Below are positions 1-10,293 of a stretch of DNA of 64,000 nucleotides, one piece after another. This DNA comes from Falsiroseomonas ponticola. Lineage in GTDB: Bacteria > Pseudomonadota > Alphaproteobacteria > Acetobacterales > Acetobacteraceae. Location of the stretch: assembly GCF_016805305.1 (NCBI RefSeq), contig NZ_JAERQN010000001.1:806001-870000 (forward strand). The letters are read 5' to 3'. The first letter of the stretch is position 1, and every line of letters begins with the position of its first letter. The translations under genes were made by a program, and so were the position numbers. The notes under the pieces are model-generated. The model was not told the origin of the DNA, did no database searches, and saw nothing but the letters and a program-made list of their open reading frames with translations.

Positions 1-1085
1 GGGATCGTCCCCGCGCAGCCGGCCGATATCGCTGGAGCGCAGCGTGATCTCCGCCACCAGCGGCGCGTTGAGGGGCACGAGCGTGACCAGGGCCTCGGCC
101 TCCCGCAGCACGGAGCCGGCGGAGCGGCGGGCGATGTCCAGCACCACGCCATCCGCGGGCGCGACGAGGACACTCATCGCCGCCAGGCGCTCGGCCTTGG
201 ACAGCTGGTCCTCCGTGCGCTGCAACTCGCCCCGCAGGCGCACCACCTCCTCCAGCAGCTGGCGGCGCCAATCGTCGCGGAAGGCGTCGCGTTCCGCCTG
301 CTTGGCGGCCAGCACGCCGGAGAGTTCCTCCGCCCGGTGGCGGGCCTGGCGCTGGTCCTGTTCCGCGCGCAGCCTTTCCGACCGCGCGGCCAGGGCATTG
401 AGGCGCGAGCCCACCTGGCTGGCGAGCAGCCGGCCGCGCATGGATTCGACTTCCGCCGCGATGGCGGTCTGCTCCGCGCGGATGGCATCGCCATCGCGCA
501 GCGCGGCGATGGCGGATTCCAGCGCGCGGATATCCGCGGCATAGCCCGCCATGCGCGCGGCATAGAGCGAGGCGCGCTGCGCCAGCAGCAGGGATTGCAG
601 CGTGCCATCGGCGGTCAGCGGCATGGGCGCGGGCGCGCCGGCCAGTTCGGATTCGATGCGTTCCAGCTGGGCGGAGAGGCTGCGGCGCTGCGCCACCAGC
701 GACAGCCGGTCGGCTTCCGCGAAGGTGGGGTCCATCAGCGCCAGGATCTGCCCCTGCACCACCACCTGGCCGGGGCGGACGCGGATCTCCTGGATGACGG
801 CGCGTTCCATCGGCTGCACCACCAGCGGCGGCGCATCCGCCGCCAGGCGCCCCGTGCCCGTGACCACGACATCCACCTGCGCGACGCTGGCCAGGCTGAC
901 CAGCCCGGCCAGCAGCAGCGCCAGCACCCAGGGCCAGAAGCGCAGCGAGGGTGGCGGCGGCTCCTCGATCAGCCGGTCCAGCTCGTCCTGGAACTCGATC
1001 GCCTCCGGCGCCAGGCGCGGCGCCTTGCCGCGCGCGCGCCCGCCGCCCAGCCGGGGCAGGGCGGGCGCGGCGGCGGGGGCCGGGG

Positions 1086-3221
<2,136 letters not shown>

Positions 3222-3236
3222 GGGGCGCGCCTGCGG

Positions 3237-3284
3237 TCAGCCTGCGGCCGGCGTCGTCGGGTCCTGCTGGTATGCGCGCTTCAT
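3237..3284 (-). CDS. Possible 15-codon leader or micropeptide ORF
   Basis: A short ORF encoding MKRAYQQDPTTPAAG lies just upstream of the type I exporter gene on the same strand. It has a GGGAG ribosome site six bases before its ATG, better than that of the exporter gene. A GCCGGC-N5-GCCGGC inverted repeat (3301-3317) precedes it. It could be a translational-coupling leader, a tiny secreted peptide or chance. No family is recognised. Confidence 0.3.
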   Translation of the reverse strand: MKRAYQQDPTTPAAG

Positions 3285-3375
3285 GGGCTTCTCCCGCTCC
3301 GCCGGCGTACTGCCGGCCTTGGGGGATAGCGCGAGGAGGCTTGACGGGGGGTTAGCGTGCCAGGGGCCCGCCGCT

Positions 3376-4164
3376 TCAGGCGCCGAGCGGCCCCACGGTG
3401 ATGGCCAGCGTGCCGCGGCCCGCGAATTCGCCATGCAGCACGCCGCCCGCGGCGGGGACGGGCAGCAGGCCCGTGAGGCTGCCGAGCGTGATGACCTCCC
3501 CTTCCTTCGGCTCATGGCCGATGGCGAGGCAGCGGTCGCGCCAGGCCTCGATCAGCGGCGCGATCGGCATGGCGCGGTGCGGGCCTTCATGCTTCGCGAC
3601 CTCGATGCCATCGACGGTCAGGCGCATGGCGGCGGATTCGACATCCGCCCAGGACCACGGTCCGACGGAGGGGCCGACGACGCAGCTGCCGTTGGAGACG
3701 ATGTCGGCGATCTTCTCGAGGTCCGAGGGCCTGGCGCCGGGCGCGTAGCGCGTCTCCACCAGCTCGAACAGCATCACCATCTCCGCCATCCCCGGCAGGG
3801 CGGCGGGGGTGAGGGTGGCGAGGTCGGCGGCGGTCAGCGCGCGGGTCAGGCGCAGCGCCACCTCCAGCTCCATCCCGCTGTGCAGCGGCAGGCGGAGCGG
3901 CTTGTCGGAGACGGGGGCGATGGCGGCGTCGGGCAGCGGGGCGGCGAAGACATGGGCATTGGCGCGGCCCACCTTCCAGCCGACGATGGACCAGCCCAGC
4001 GCGGCGTAGGTGGCGATCTGCACGGCCTCGGCCTCCGCCTGGTCGGCGGGGCGGAGTTCGGGGGGCAGGCCTTCCGGCTTCTCCCGCCGGCCGCGGCGGA
4101 TATCCGCCAGCAGGGCGGCGGCGCCGGCGATGCGCGCGTCGCGCGTCTGCGGGGCATCGAACAT
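3376..4164 (-). CDS. 2-keto-4-pentenoate hydratase / fumarylacetoacetate hydrolase family protein
   Basis: A 262-aa protein of the MhpD/DmpH type, which hydrates 2-hydroxypenta-2,4-dienoate or decarboxylates 4-oxalocrotonate in meta-cleavage pathways. Visible family features are the segment WSIVGWKVGRAN, the metal-site region SGMELEVALRL, and the C-terminal EGEVITLGSLTGLLPV. The ATG at 4164 has GGGAGA eight bases upstream. No other aromatic-degradation genes are adjacent, so the substrate is open; a stand-alone hydratase acting on another 2-keto acid is equally possible. It sits between the secretion genes and a small unknown gene on the same strand. Confidence 0.8.
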   Translation of the reverse strand: MFDAPQTRDARIAGAAALLADIRRGRREKPEGLPPELRPADQAEAEAVQIATYAALGWSIVGWKVGRANAHVFAAPLPDAAIAPVSDKPLRLPLHSGMELEVALRLTRALTAADLATLTPAALPGMAEMVMLFELVETRYAPGARPSDLEKIADIVSNGSCVVGPSVGPWSWADVESAAMRLTVDGIEVAKHEGPHRAMPIAPLIEAWRDRCLAIGHEPKEGEVITLGSLTGLLPVPAAGGVLHGEFAGRGTLAITVGPLGA

Positions 4165-4242
4165 TCAGGCGTCTCCCATCGACAGGGGGGACGCTAGAAG
4201 TCTTGTCGGCGTCGCGTCAAACCGGGGCGCGGGACGGCTGCG

Positions 4243-4527
4243 TCAGACCAGCGCGCCGTTCCACACCGGGAAGTTGCCGGAGGCGACGGGCAGGCCGGGG
4301 CGGCGCCACACGACGCGCCAGGCGACCTGGTCGAACACCATGCCCATGTGGAAGAACTGGCCGCCGGCGGAAAGCTCGATCTCCGCCACCTGGCCGCGCA
4401 GCGCGGGGGCCAGCTGCTCCATCGCGTGCGCCACCAGCTCATGCCGCGGCACGCCATGGATGGTGCCGGCATCGATCGGCAGCAGGGTGTTGCCGGAGAG
4501 GGAGGAGGGGGCGAAATCGAAGGGCAT
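4243..4527 (-). CDS. Small conserved-looking hypothetical protein
   Basis: A 94-aa acidic protein with no signal peptide or membrane segment. It has a HGVPRHELVAHAMEQLAPAL helix and a beta-rich C-terminal half (AEIELSAGGQFFHMGMVFDQ, then WRVVWRRPGLP). A GGAG ribosome site lies about six bases before the ATG. Codon use matches the neighbours. I do not recognise a family; the mixed alpha/beta composition suggests a small soluble domain. It lies upstream of the hydratase gene on the same strand and could be co-transcribed with it, with a gap of 78 bases. Confidence 0.65.
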   Translation of the reverse strand: MPFDFAPSSLSGNTLLPIDAGTIHGVPRHELVAHAMEQLAPALRGQVAEIELSAGGQFFHMGMVFDQVAWRVVWRRPGLPVASGNFPVWNGALV

Positions 4528-4690
4528 GGGAAGCTCCGTGACCGGGATCGGGGGTGCTGATCCCGCTTCTCGGGTGGTGCCGGCCTTCCTGGTCCGGGGC
4601 GTCGAGGCTCATAAAAGCGCACCGAGGGTTGACGACGGGTAAATCCCGCGGGGACTTTCCGCAGGGCCCGGGATGGGCCATCTGGCAGCC

Positions 4691-5350
4691 ATGCAACGAC
4701 GCACCCTGATCGCCGCCGCCGCCCTGTTCAGCCCGCCGGCGCTGGCGCAGCAGTCCCGGCCGGCCGCGCCGCCGCCGCCCGCCGCGGCGCCCGGCATCGA
4801 CCGCGCGGCGGTGGCGCGGGTGGAGGCCTATCTCAATGGGCTGCGGACCCTGAAGGCGCGGTTCCTGCAGGTGGCGCAGAACGGCGCCTCGGCCGAGGGG
4901 ATGGCGCTGATCAGCCGGCCCGGGCGCATGCGCTTCGACTACAACCCGCCGGAGCCGATGCTGCTGGTCGCCTCCGGCGGGCAGGTGATGATGTATGACC
5001 GGGAATTGCGGCAGCCGAGCACGGTGCCCGCTTCCTCCACGCCGCTCGGCCTGCTGCTGCGGCAGGAGATCCGGCTCTCCGGCGACATCACCGTGACGGG
5101 GACGGAGCGGACGGGCGGCTTCCTGCGCATCGGCCTGCACCGCACGGGGGCACCGCAGGAGGGACGGCTGACGCTGGCCTTCCAGGAGCAGCCGATGGAG
5201 CTGCGGCAATGGACCGTGCTGGACGCGCAGGGGCGGGAGACGCGGGTGACGCTCTATGAGGTCGAGACGGGCATCCGGCTCGACAACAAGCTGTTCGACT
5301 TCAACGACCCGACCTTCATGGAGCAGGAGGGGCTGCGGCGGGGCGGATGA
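4691..5350 (+). CDS. lolA: Outer-membrane lipoprotein carrier protein LolA family
   Basis: Periplasmic chaperone that takes lipoproteins from LolCDE to the outer membrane. From the ATG at 4691 the protein begins with an Arg-rich signal peptide (MQRRTLIAAAALFSPPALAQ), then a Pro/Ala linker, then the LolA fold: VEAYLNGLRTLKARFLQVAQ, ISRPGRMRFDYNPPEPMLL and DGRE-like C-terminal strands ending FDFNDPTF. An in-frame ATG at 4673 would add six residues before the signal peptide and is less likely. The mature length of about 200 aa fits the family. It is divergent from the small gene on its left and alone in its transcription unit. Confidence 0.85.
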   Translation: MQRRTLIAAAALFSPPALAQQSRPAAPPPPAAAPGIDRAAVARVEAYLNGLRTLKARFLQVAQNGASAEGMALISRPGRMRFDYNPPEPMLLVASGGQVMMYDRELRQPSTVPASSTPLGLLLRQEIRLSGDITVTGTERTGGFLRIGLHRTGAPQEGRLTLAFQEQPMELRQWTVLDAQGRETRVTLYEVETGIRLDNKLFDFNDPTFMEQEGLRRGG

Positions 5351-5388
5351 CGCGGCCTGCCCTTCCCGTCGCAAGGGCCGGAAAAGCG

Positions 5389-5417
5389 TTGCGGTGAGGC
5401 ATCTTGTATTGTATTAA
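5389..5417 (+). promoter_or_regulatory. Sigma70-type promoter candidate
   Basis: TTGCGG (5389-5394), a 17-base spacer and TATTAA (5412-5417) precede the small gene starting at 5443. The stretch is unusually AT-rich for this DNA, which supports a real promoter, though this is sequence inference only. Confidence 0.45.
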
Positions 5418-5442
5418 TACCCACGCAGCGGGAGCGCGCGGG

Positions 5443-5847
5443 ATGAAGATCGAGTATGTCGGCAACGCCAAGAACCATGGCTGGCACGGCATGGCCGACG
5501 CGCCCGCCGCGATCCGCTGGAACGACGGCCAGGTGCGCCGCGACAGCGTCCTGGCGGACTCCGCCGATGATCGCGGCCTGAAGCTCTGGTTCCGCGGCGC
5601 CGCGAACATGAACCGCAAGTCGGAATACCAGATTGTCCTGCATATCAGCGACCAGGAACTGATCGAGCTGTTCCAGGGCCGCTTCGGCCTGACGGCAAGC
5701 CCCCTGTCGCTGGCCGGCGACCGCGCCAAGGCCGAGATGGAGAGGCGGCTGCTGGAGGCATCGGGGAGCCCCGTGCCGCGCCGCCTGCCCGCCCCGAACC
5801 AGGATGACGACATCTTCGGCATCGTGCCGGGGCCGGGGGCGCCGTAG
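5443..5847 (+). CDS. Hypothetical protein
   Basis: A 134-aa soluble protein of unknown function. The ATG at 5443 has GGGAG nine bases upstream and lies just after a sigma70-like promoter; an upstream in-frame ATG at 5404 overlaps the promoter and is unlikely. The N-terminal half is beta-rich (MKIEYVGNAKNHGWHGMA, then IRWNDGQVRRDSV), followed by a helix IVLHISDQELIELFQGRFG and a charged, Pro-rich tail ending DDIFGIVPGPG. No signal peptide or membrane segment is seen. No recognised family. Confidence 0.7.
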   Translation: MKIEYVGNAKNHGWHGMADAPAAIRWNDGQVRRDSVLADSADDRGLKLWFRGAANMNRKSEYQIVLHISDQELIELFQGRFGLTASPLSLAGDRAKAEMERRLLEASGSPVPRRLPAPNQDDDIFGIVPGPGAP

Positions 5848-5866
5848 CAGGCCCCGGGGCGGGCTG

Positions 5867-6451
5867 TCAGTCCTTCACCCGCCGCGCCCAGGCGACCAGC
5901 CCCGCCACCACGCGGCCGATGGCGGCGCGGCTCGGCTCATCCACCAGCGTGCCCTCCGCGTCGAATTTCCCGCGCGCGCTGCCCACGAAGGCCTCCGGCC
6001 CCGGCATCACGCGCACCCCGATGGATTGCAGGGACATGCGCAGGTGCTGCTGCGCGCGGGCGGTGCCGAGCATGCCGGGGGAGGTGCCGATGATGCCGGC
6101 GGGCAGGTCCGCCAGCGGGGTCCGCCGCGCCTCGCCCTCCGGCGCCGTGGTGCCGCCGGTCCCTTCGGCGCGGGACGCCCAGTCGATGGCGTTCTTCAGC
6201 GGCGCGGGGATGCCGGCATTGTATTCGGGGCAGGCGATAAGCAGGGCATCGGCGGTCCAGAGATGGCGGCGGAGCCGCTGGACGGGCGCCGGCCAGGCGG
6301 GCTTCTCCAGATCCTCGTTCATCAGCGGCAGGTCGCCGATCTCCGCCACCTCCAGCACCGCGCCCTCCGGAAGCATCGTGGCCGCCGCGCGCAGCAGGGC
6401 CGCATTGGTGGAGGCGGCGCGGAGGCTGCCGCAGAGACCGACGATGCGCAT
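5867..6451 (-). CDS. NADPH-dependent FMN reductase family protein
   Basis: A 194-aa flavodoxin-fold oxidoreductase that reduces FMN or quinones with NAD(P)H. It shows the phosphate-binding loop GSLRAASTN near the N-terminus and the family signature CPEYNAGIPAPLKNAIDW in the middle. The ATG at 6451 overlaps the stop of the upstream oxygenase gene (TGATG), with GGAGG upstream, so the two are co-translated. Pairing with a JmjC-type oxygenase is context only; whether it supplies electrons or acts independently as a quinone reductase is not visible. Confidence 0.88.
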   Translation of the reverse strand: MRIVGLCGSLRAASTNAALLRAAATMLPEGAVLEVAEIGDLPLMNEDLEKPAWPAPVQRLRRHLWTADALLIACPEYNAGIPAPLKNAIDWASRAEGTGGTTAPEGEARRTPLADLPAGIIGTSPGMLGTARAQQHLRMSLQSIGVRVMPGPEAFVGSARGKFDAEGTLVDEPSRAAIGRVVAGLVAWARRVKD

Positions 6452-7623
6452 CACGACGCCTCCTCCAGCAGCCCGAGGCGCGTGAGGCGGCGGCAGAAAT
6501 CGAGCCCGCCCTCCCCCAGCGCCCCGGGCGTGGTGCCTTCCGCCAGCGCGCCCATCCAGCCGGCCTCGGCCGGGCTGAGCGCCAGCGGATCCCCGGCCCA
6601 GCGCAGCCAGGCGCCGCCGGTTTCCTCATCCGGCACCAGGGCGTGCAGCACGCCGGAAGCGAGGCGGAGCGGCGTGCCGGCCCCGGGCAGGCGGGGAAAC
6701 AGCCCCCGCCCCAGCATCGGCGCGCGATCCGCCGCCAGCCGGTCCAGCAGCGCCAGCGCCGTGCGTTCCAGCGCGGCGGGCTCCGCCAGCATCGCCGCGA
6801 GCGGCCGGGCGAGGGGCGCCAGCGCGCCCGGGCCTTCCGCCAGGCGCCAGGTGGGGAAGGCGGCGCGCAGCCCTGGCTCCGCCTCCTCCAGCAGGTCCAC
6901 CGCCATGCGCAGCACGCTGGCGAAGGAGGGTTCCATGAAGCCCACCGTCACATGCAGGGATGGCGCGGTGCCGTCCTGCGCCGCGGCGTCATGCAGCACG
7001 CCGCGCGGCACGTAGAGCGCATCGCCCGGCCGCATCGTGATCTCCACGGCCTCCGCCAGCGGTTCCACCCCGCCGGTCCAGGGGGTGCGGCGCGTGGGCG
7101 CGGGGAAGGGCTGGCCGGGCCAGATGCGCCAGTGCTTCTCCCCCTCCACCTGCAGGACCAGCACGTCATGCGTGTCGTAATGCATGCGGAAGCCCTGGGC
7201 GCCGGGGGGCGTCAGGTAGATGTTGGCCTGCACCGCATGCAGGAAGACCTGTTCCAGCCCCCGGCAGAACCGCGCCAGCGCCGGGTGGAGTTCGTGGAAC
7301 TGGGAGACGACGAGCGTCGCGCCGCGGTCGAAGGCGTGGAACAGGCGGGGCAGGTCGGCCGCGCCATCCGCGCCGGCATAGTCATCCTCCGGCACCGCGG
7401 CGCTGCCCTGGCGGCTGCCATCGGCCATGGAGATGCGCGGGCGCCGGGCGGCATCGGTCGCCAGGAAGGCATCGAGATCGGCGATGGAGAGCAGGCCCCG
7501 GTAGCGGGCGGGATCGGGGGCCGGGAAGTGGCGCCATTCCGTGCCCTCCCGCAGCGCGAAGCCGTCCTCCACCGACAGCTCGCCGAAGCCCAGCGCCCAG
7601 GCTTCCTCCGCCATGCCACCCAT
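6451..7623 (-). CDS. JmjC/cupin-4 family 2-oxoglutarate oxygenase (ribosomal oxygenase-like)
   Basis: A 390-aa Fe(II)/2-oxoglutarate-dependent oxygenase resembling RoxA/YcfD and MINA53/NO66, which hydroxylate ribosomal proteins. The metal motif is visible as HxD in MHYDTHDVLVLQVEGEKHWR and the distal His in YVPRGVLHDA. The N-terminal half resembles the entry part of the JmjC barrel; the C-terminal 150 residues are helical with a possible winged-helix end. ATG at 7623 has GGGAG eight bases upstream. The gene is followed directly by the FMN reductase and preceded by a Bug-type solute-binding protein. The target, whether a ribosomal protein or a small molecule, cannot be told from sequence. Confidence 0.75.
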   Translation of the reverse strand: MGGMAEEAWALGFGELSVEDGFALREGTEWRHFPAPDPARYRGLLSIADLDAFLATDAARRPRISMADGSRQGSAAVPEDDYAGADGAADLPRLFHAFDRGATLVVSQFHELHPALARFCRGLEQVFLHAVQANIYLTPPGAQGFRMHYDTHDVLVLQVEGEKHWRIWPGQPFPAPTRRTPWTGGVEPLAEAVEITMRPGDALYVPRGVLHDAAAQDGTAPSLHVTVGFMEPSFASVLRMAVDLLEEAEPGLRAAFPTWRLAEGPGALAPLARPLAAMLAEPAALERTALALLDRLAADRAPMLGRGLFPRLPGAGTPLRLASGVLHALVPDEETGGAWLRWAGDPLALSPAEAGWMGALAEGTTPGALGEGGLDFCRRLTRLGLLEEAS

Positions 7624-7689
7624 GCCTGCCGCTCCCCGCCGGTCGATGGCGCATCATCGGCGGGCCGGCGCCCGCGCGGAAGGGGGGCG

Positions 7690-8643
7690 CTACGGCACCG
7701 CGAGGCCGAGGCGCTGGATCACCGGGATCCAGGTCGCGCGTTCCCGGGCCACCAGCGCGCCGTATTCGGCGCTGGTGCCGGGCGCCACGCGGAAGCCGGC
7801 GGCGGAGAGGGCGCGGCGCGTCTCCTCCTGCCGCAGCGCATCGCCGATGGCGGCGTTCAGGGCGGCGATGGTGGCGGGCGGCGTGGCGGCCGGCGCGTGC
7901 AGCCCGTACCAGAAGCTGGCCTCAAGGCCCGGCAGGGTCTCCGCCGCCGTCGGCAGCTCCGGCCATTCCGGCAGCCGCGCGGCTTCCAGCACCGCCAGCG
8001 CCCGCAGCGCGCCGGACTGGATGTGCGGCGTGGCGGTGGCGAGGGAGGCGAAGCTGAAATCCACCTCCCGCCGCAGCAGGGCGTTGGTGCCCTCGCCCCC
8101 CGACCGGTAGTGCACGTCGGTGAATTCCACGCCGCCCCGCCGGGCGAGTTCGGCGGCCAGGAACTGCGTGACGTTGCCGACCCCGGTGGCGCCATGCGTC
8201 ACCCGTCCCGGCGCCTGGCGGGCGCGGTCCAGCAGCCCGGCCAGGGTGGTCGCGCCGGTGCCGCTGACGATGACGATGGGCTGGGTGGCGGCCAGGATCA
8301 CCGGCGCCAGGTCGGCTTCCGGGTCATAGGGCAGGTTGGGGAAGATGGCGCGCGCGGTCGCGACGGTGCCGAGTTCGCTGACCAGCAGCGTCTCCCCGCT
8401 CGGCGCCGCGCGGGCGACGGAGGCGGCGCCGAGCGTGCCGCCGGCGCCCGGCCGGTTCTCCACCACGAAGGTGCGGCCGGTGCGATCCTGCGCCGCGCGG
8501 GCGATGAAGCGGGCCAGCGTGTCGATGCTGCCGCCGGCGGCGAAGCCGCTGACGATGCGGAAGGGCCCGCGCGGCAGCTCCTCCGCCGCCGCGGGCAGGG
8601 CGGGCAGCAGCAGCCCGAGGACAAGCAGCAGGCGCTTCTTCAT
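7690..8643 (-). CDS. TctC/Bug-type periplasmic solute-binding protein
   Basis: A 317-aa tripartite tricarboxylate transporter receptor family protein. It starts with a signal peptide (MKKRLLLVLGLLLPALPAAA) and has family hallmarks: FRIVSGFAAGGSIDTLARF, ENRPGAGGTLGAASVARA and a GVGNVTQFLAAELARRG segment in the ligand loop. GGGAGG precedes the ATG. No TctA/TctB membrane subunits are near, which is usual for the expanded Bug families of betaproteobacteria and Acetobacteraceae. It lies 47 bases after a GntR regulator gene on the same strand, so it is probably controlled by it; the ligand is likely a carboxylate. Confidence 0.92.
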   Translation of the reverse strand: MKKRLLLVLGLLLPALPAAAEELPRGPFRIVSGFAAGGSIDTLARFIARAAQDRTGRTFVVENRPGAGGTLGAASVARAAPSGETLLVSELGTVATARAIFPNLPYDPEADLAPVILAATQPIVIVSGTGATTLAGLLDRARQAPGRVTHGATGVGNVTQFLAAELARRGGVEFTDVHYRSGGEGTNALLRREVDFSFASLATATPHIQSGALRALAVLEAARLPEWPELPTAAETLPGLEASFWYGLHAPAATPPATIAALNAAIGDALRQEETRRALSAAGFRVAPGTSAEYGALVARERATWIPVIQRLGLAVP

Positions 8644-8690
8644 GCGCTTCTTCCTCCCGGTGGAGCGGCGCCCGCGCCCCTGGCCGCGGA

Positions 8691-9380
8691 TCAGGCCAGG
8701 TAGGCGTCGGGCAGCAGCAGCAATTCGGCGCAGGCATTGCGGACATGCAGGCGCATCCCCGCCTCCGCCGCCGCGCCATCCCCCATTAGCAGCGCCGCGA
8801 CCACGCGGGCATGTTCCTCCGCCGATCGCAGCCGCGCGGCGCGGTCGAAGAGCCGGGCATAGATCAGGCGGGACAGGGGCAGGGTCAGCGGCCGCAGCGC
8901 CTCCGCCAGCCGGGGATTGGCGGCGAGGTCGAGCACCAGGTGGTGGAAGGTGATGTTGGCGCGGGCGAAGGCGCCGACGGGATCACCCGCGTCTTCCGCC
9001 GCGCGCTGTTCGGCCAGGCTCGCCATCAGCCGGTCCCGCGCGGCATGGGCGGCGGGGGCGGCCAGCCGCGCCGCCAGGCCTTCCAGCGCTTCCCGCACCG
9101 GGGCGACGGCGGCGACATCGGCCCGCGCCAGGCGGCGCACCGCGGCGCCGCGATTGGCGGCGATTTCCAGCACCCCTTCGGCCGCCAGGCGCTGGAAGGC
9201 TTCGCGCACCACGCCGCGGCTGGTGCCGAATTCCGCCACCAGCGCGGCTTCCACCAGCCGGTGGCCGGGGCTGTAGAGGCCGCCCAGCACGCGGTCGCGC
9301 AGCGCATCCGCCAGCGCATCCACGCGGTTGCGGGCCTCGGGCGTCGGCGACGGCGCCGTCGCGGTTGAATCATCCAACAT
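8691..9380 (-). CDS. GntR-family (FadR/FCD subfamily) transcriptional regulator
   Basis: A 229-aa repressor-type regulator. The N-terminal winged helix is clear (ALRDRVLGGLYSPGHRL, then FGTSRGVVREAFQRLAAEG), followed by an all-helical FCD ligand domain with the metal-ligand pattern HHLVLDLAANPRL, EEHARVVAAL and RLHVRNACAEL. The start is taken at the ATG at 9380; the open frame extends further upstream but that part crosses the divergent promoter region and is not protein-like. Next to it, at 9382-9394, is a perfect FadR-type operator, so it probably represses itself and the divergent bicupin gene. Confidence 0.9.
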   Translation of the reverse strand: MLDDSTATAPSPTPEARNRVDALADALRDRVLGGLYSPGHRLVEAALVAEFGTSRGVVREAFQRLAAEGVLEIAANRGAAVRRLARADVAAVAPVREALEGLAARLAAPAAHAARDRLMASLAEQRAAEDAGDPVGAFARANITFHHLVLDLAANPRLAEALRPLTLPLSRLIYARLFDRAARLRSAEEHARVVAALLMGDGAAAEAGMRLHVRNACAELLLLPDAYLA

Positions 9381-9381
9381 G

Positions 9382-9394
9382 ATTGTCCTACAAT
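9382..9394. promoter_or_regulatory. FadR/GntR-type operator
   Basis: ATTGT-CCT-ACAAT is a perfect inverted repeat that fits the TNGTNNNACNA consensus of FCD-subfamily GntR regulators. It is two bases from the regulator's start codon and 27 bases before the divergent bicupin gene, and it overlaps a TATTGT minus-strand -10-like element. Confidence 0.7.
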
Positions 9395-9420
9395 ACTGCC
9401 AACCGCAAGGAATGGGAAGC

Positions 9421-10290
9421 ATGCGCCTGGTCCATGGCCGAGACATCGACTTCACGGCGCCCCGCACCCGCCACCGGGAACCCGGCATCCTGTTCAAGCA
9501 CCTGCTGACCGGCGCGCCCGGCACGCCGGATTGCTACGAGCTGTCGCTGACCAGGGTGGTGACGCGCTACGAGGCGCCGCGCCACCGGCACAATTTCGAC
9601 CAGGTGCGCTGGCAGCTGGCGGGGCGCTTCGGCGACGGGAAGGGGGAGGACCTGCCGGCGGGCTGGGTGGGCTACTACCCCGAGGGCACCTACTACGCCA
9701 TCGACGCCACCGGCCCCTGCGAACAGCTGACGCTGCAATGCGGCGCGCCGACCGGTTCCGGCTTCATGCCCTATGACCAGCTCTTCGCCAGCGCGGCGGA
9801 GCTGGCGAAGCTCGGCAGCTTCCAGGACGGCATCTACCGGCGGCACGACGCCAGCAACCTGCCGCCGGGCGTGAAGCGCAACCAGGATGGGTATGAGGCG
9901 GTGTGGCAGCACGCCATGGGCACGCCGGTGGTCTATCCGCGCCCGCGCTTCGCCGCGCCGCTGCTGATGGACCCCGACGCCTTCGCCTGGATCGATGCCG
10001 GCGGCGGCGCGGCGCGGCGGGAGATGGGGCGCTTCACCGAACGCGGCGTGACCATCGCGCAGCTGCGCCTGGCCGCCGGCGGGGCGGTGACGGAGACGGC
10101 GCGGGCGCGCCGGCTGTTCTACGTGCTGGCGGGGGAGGGCCTGGTGCAGGACCAGGCCATTCTCCCGGAAAGCGCCATCGAGCTGGCGCCGGGGGAAGAG
10201 GCGCGCTTCGCCAGCGCCGGCGGGATGGTGCTGGCGGCGCTGACGCTGCCCGATTTCAGCCTGCCCGCGGCGATGGCCGCCGCGGCGTGA
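9421..10290 (+). CDS. Bicupin domain protein
   Basis: A 289-aa cytosolic protein with two cupin-like halves. The first contains YEAPRHRHNFDQVRWQLAG and GWVGYYPEGTYYAID, a cupin motif with His and Asp ligands; the second, weaker copy is near ERGVTIAQLRLAAGG. The ATG at 9421 follows GGGAAG. The gene is divergent from the FadR-type regulator and Bug gene, with an operator between them, so it probably acts on the same imported compound. Bicupins can be dioxygenases, decarboxylases, isomerases or binding proteins; I cannot choose between them. Confidence 0.7.
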   Translation: MRLVHGRDIDFTAPRTRHREPGILFKHLLTGAPGTPDCYELSLTRVVTRYEAPRHRHNFDQVRWQLAGRFGDGKGEDLPAGWVGYYPEGTYYAIDATGPCEQLTLQCGAPTGSGFMPYDQLFASAAELAKLGSFQDGIYRRHDASNLPPGVKRNQDGYEAVWQHAMGTPVVYPRPRFAAPLLMDPDAFAWIDAGGGAARREMGRFTERGVTIAQLRLAAGGAVTETARARRLFYVLAGEGLVQDQAILPESAIELAPGEEARFASAGGMVLAALTLPDFSLPAAMAAAA

Positions 10291-10293
10291 CGC

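Noticed and set aside
3321..3375. Possible RTX or bacteriocin precursor gene near the type I secretion genes
   Set aside because: No glycine-aspartate nonapeptide repeats or double-glycine leader are present in the window; only the 15-codon ORF is seen.
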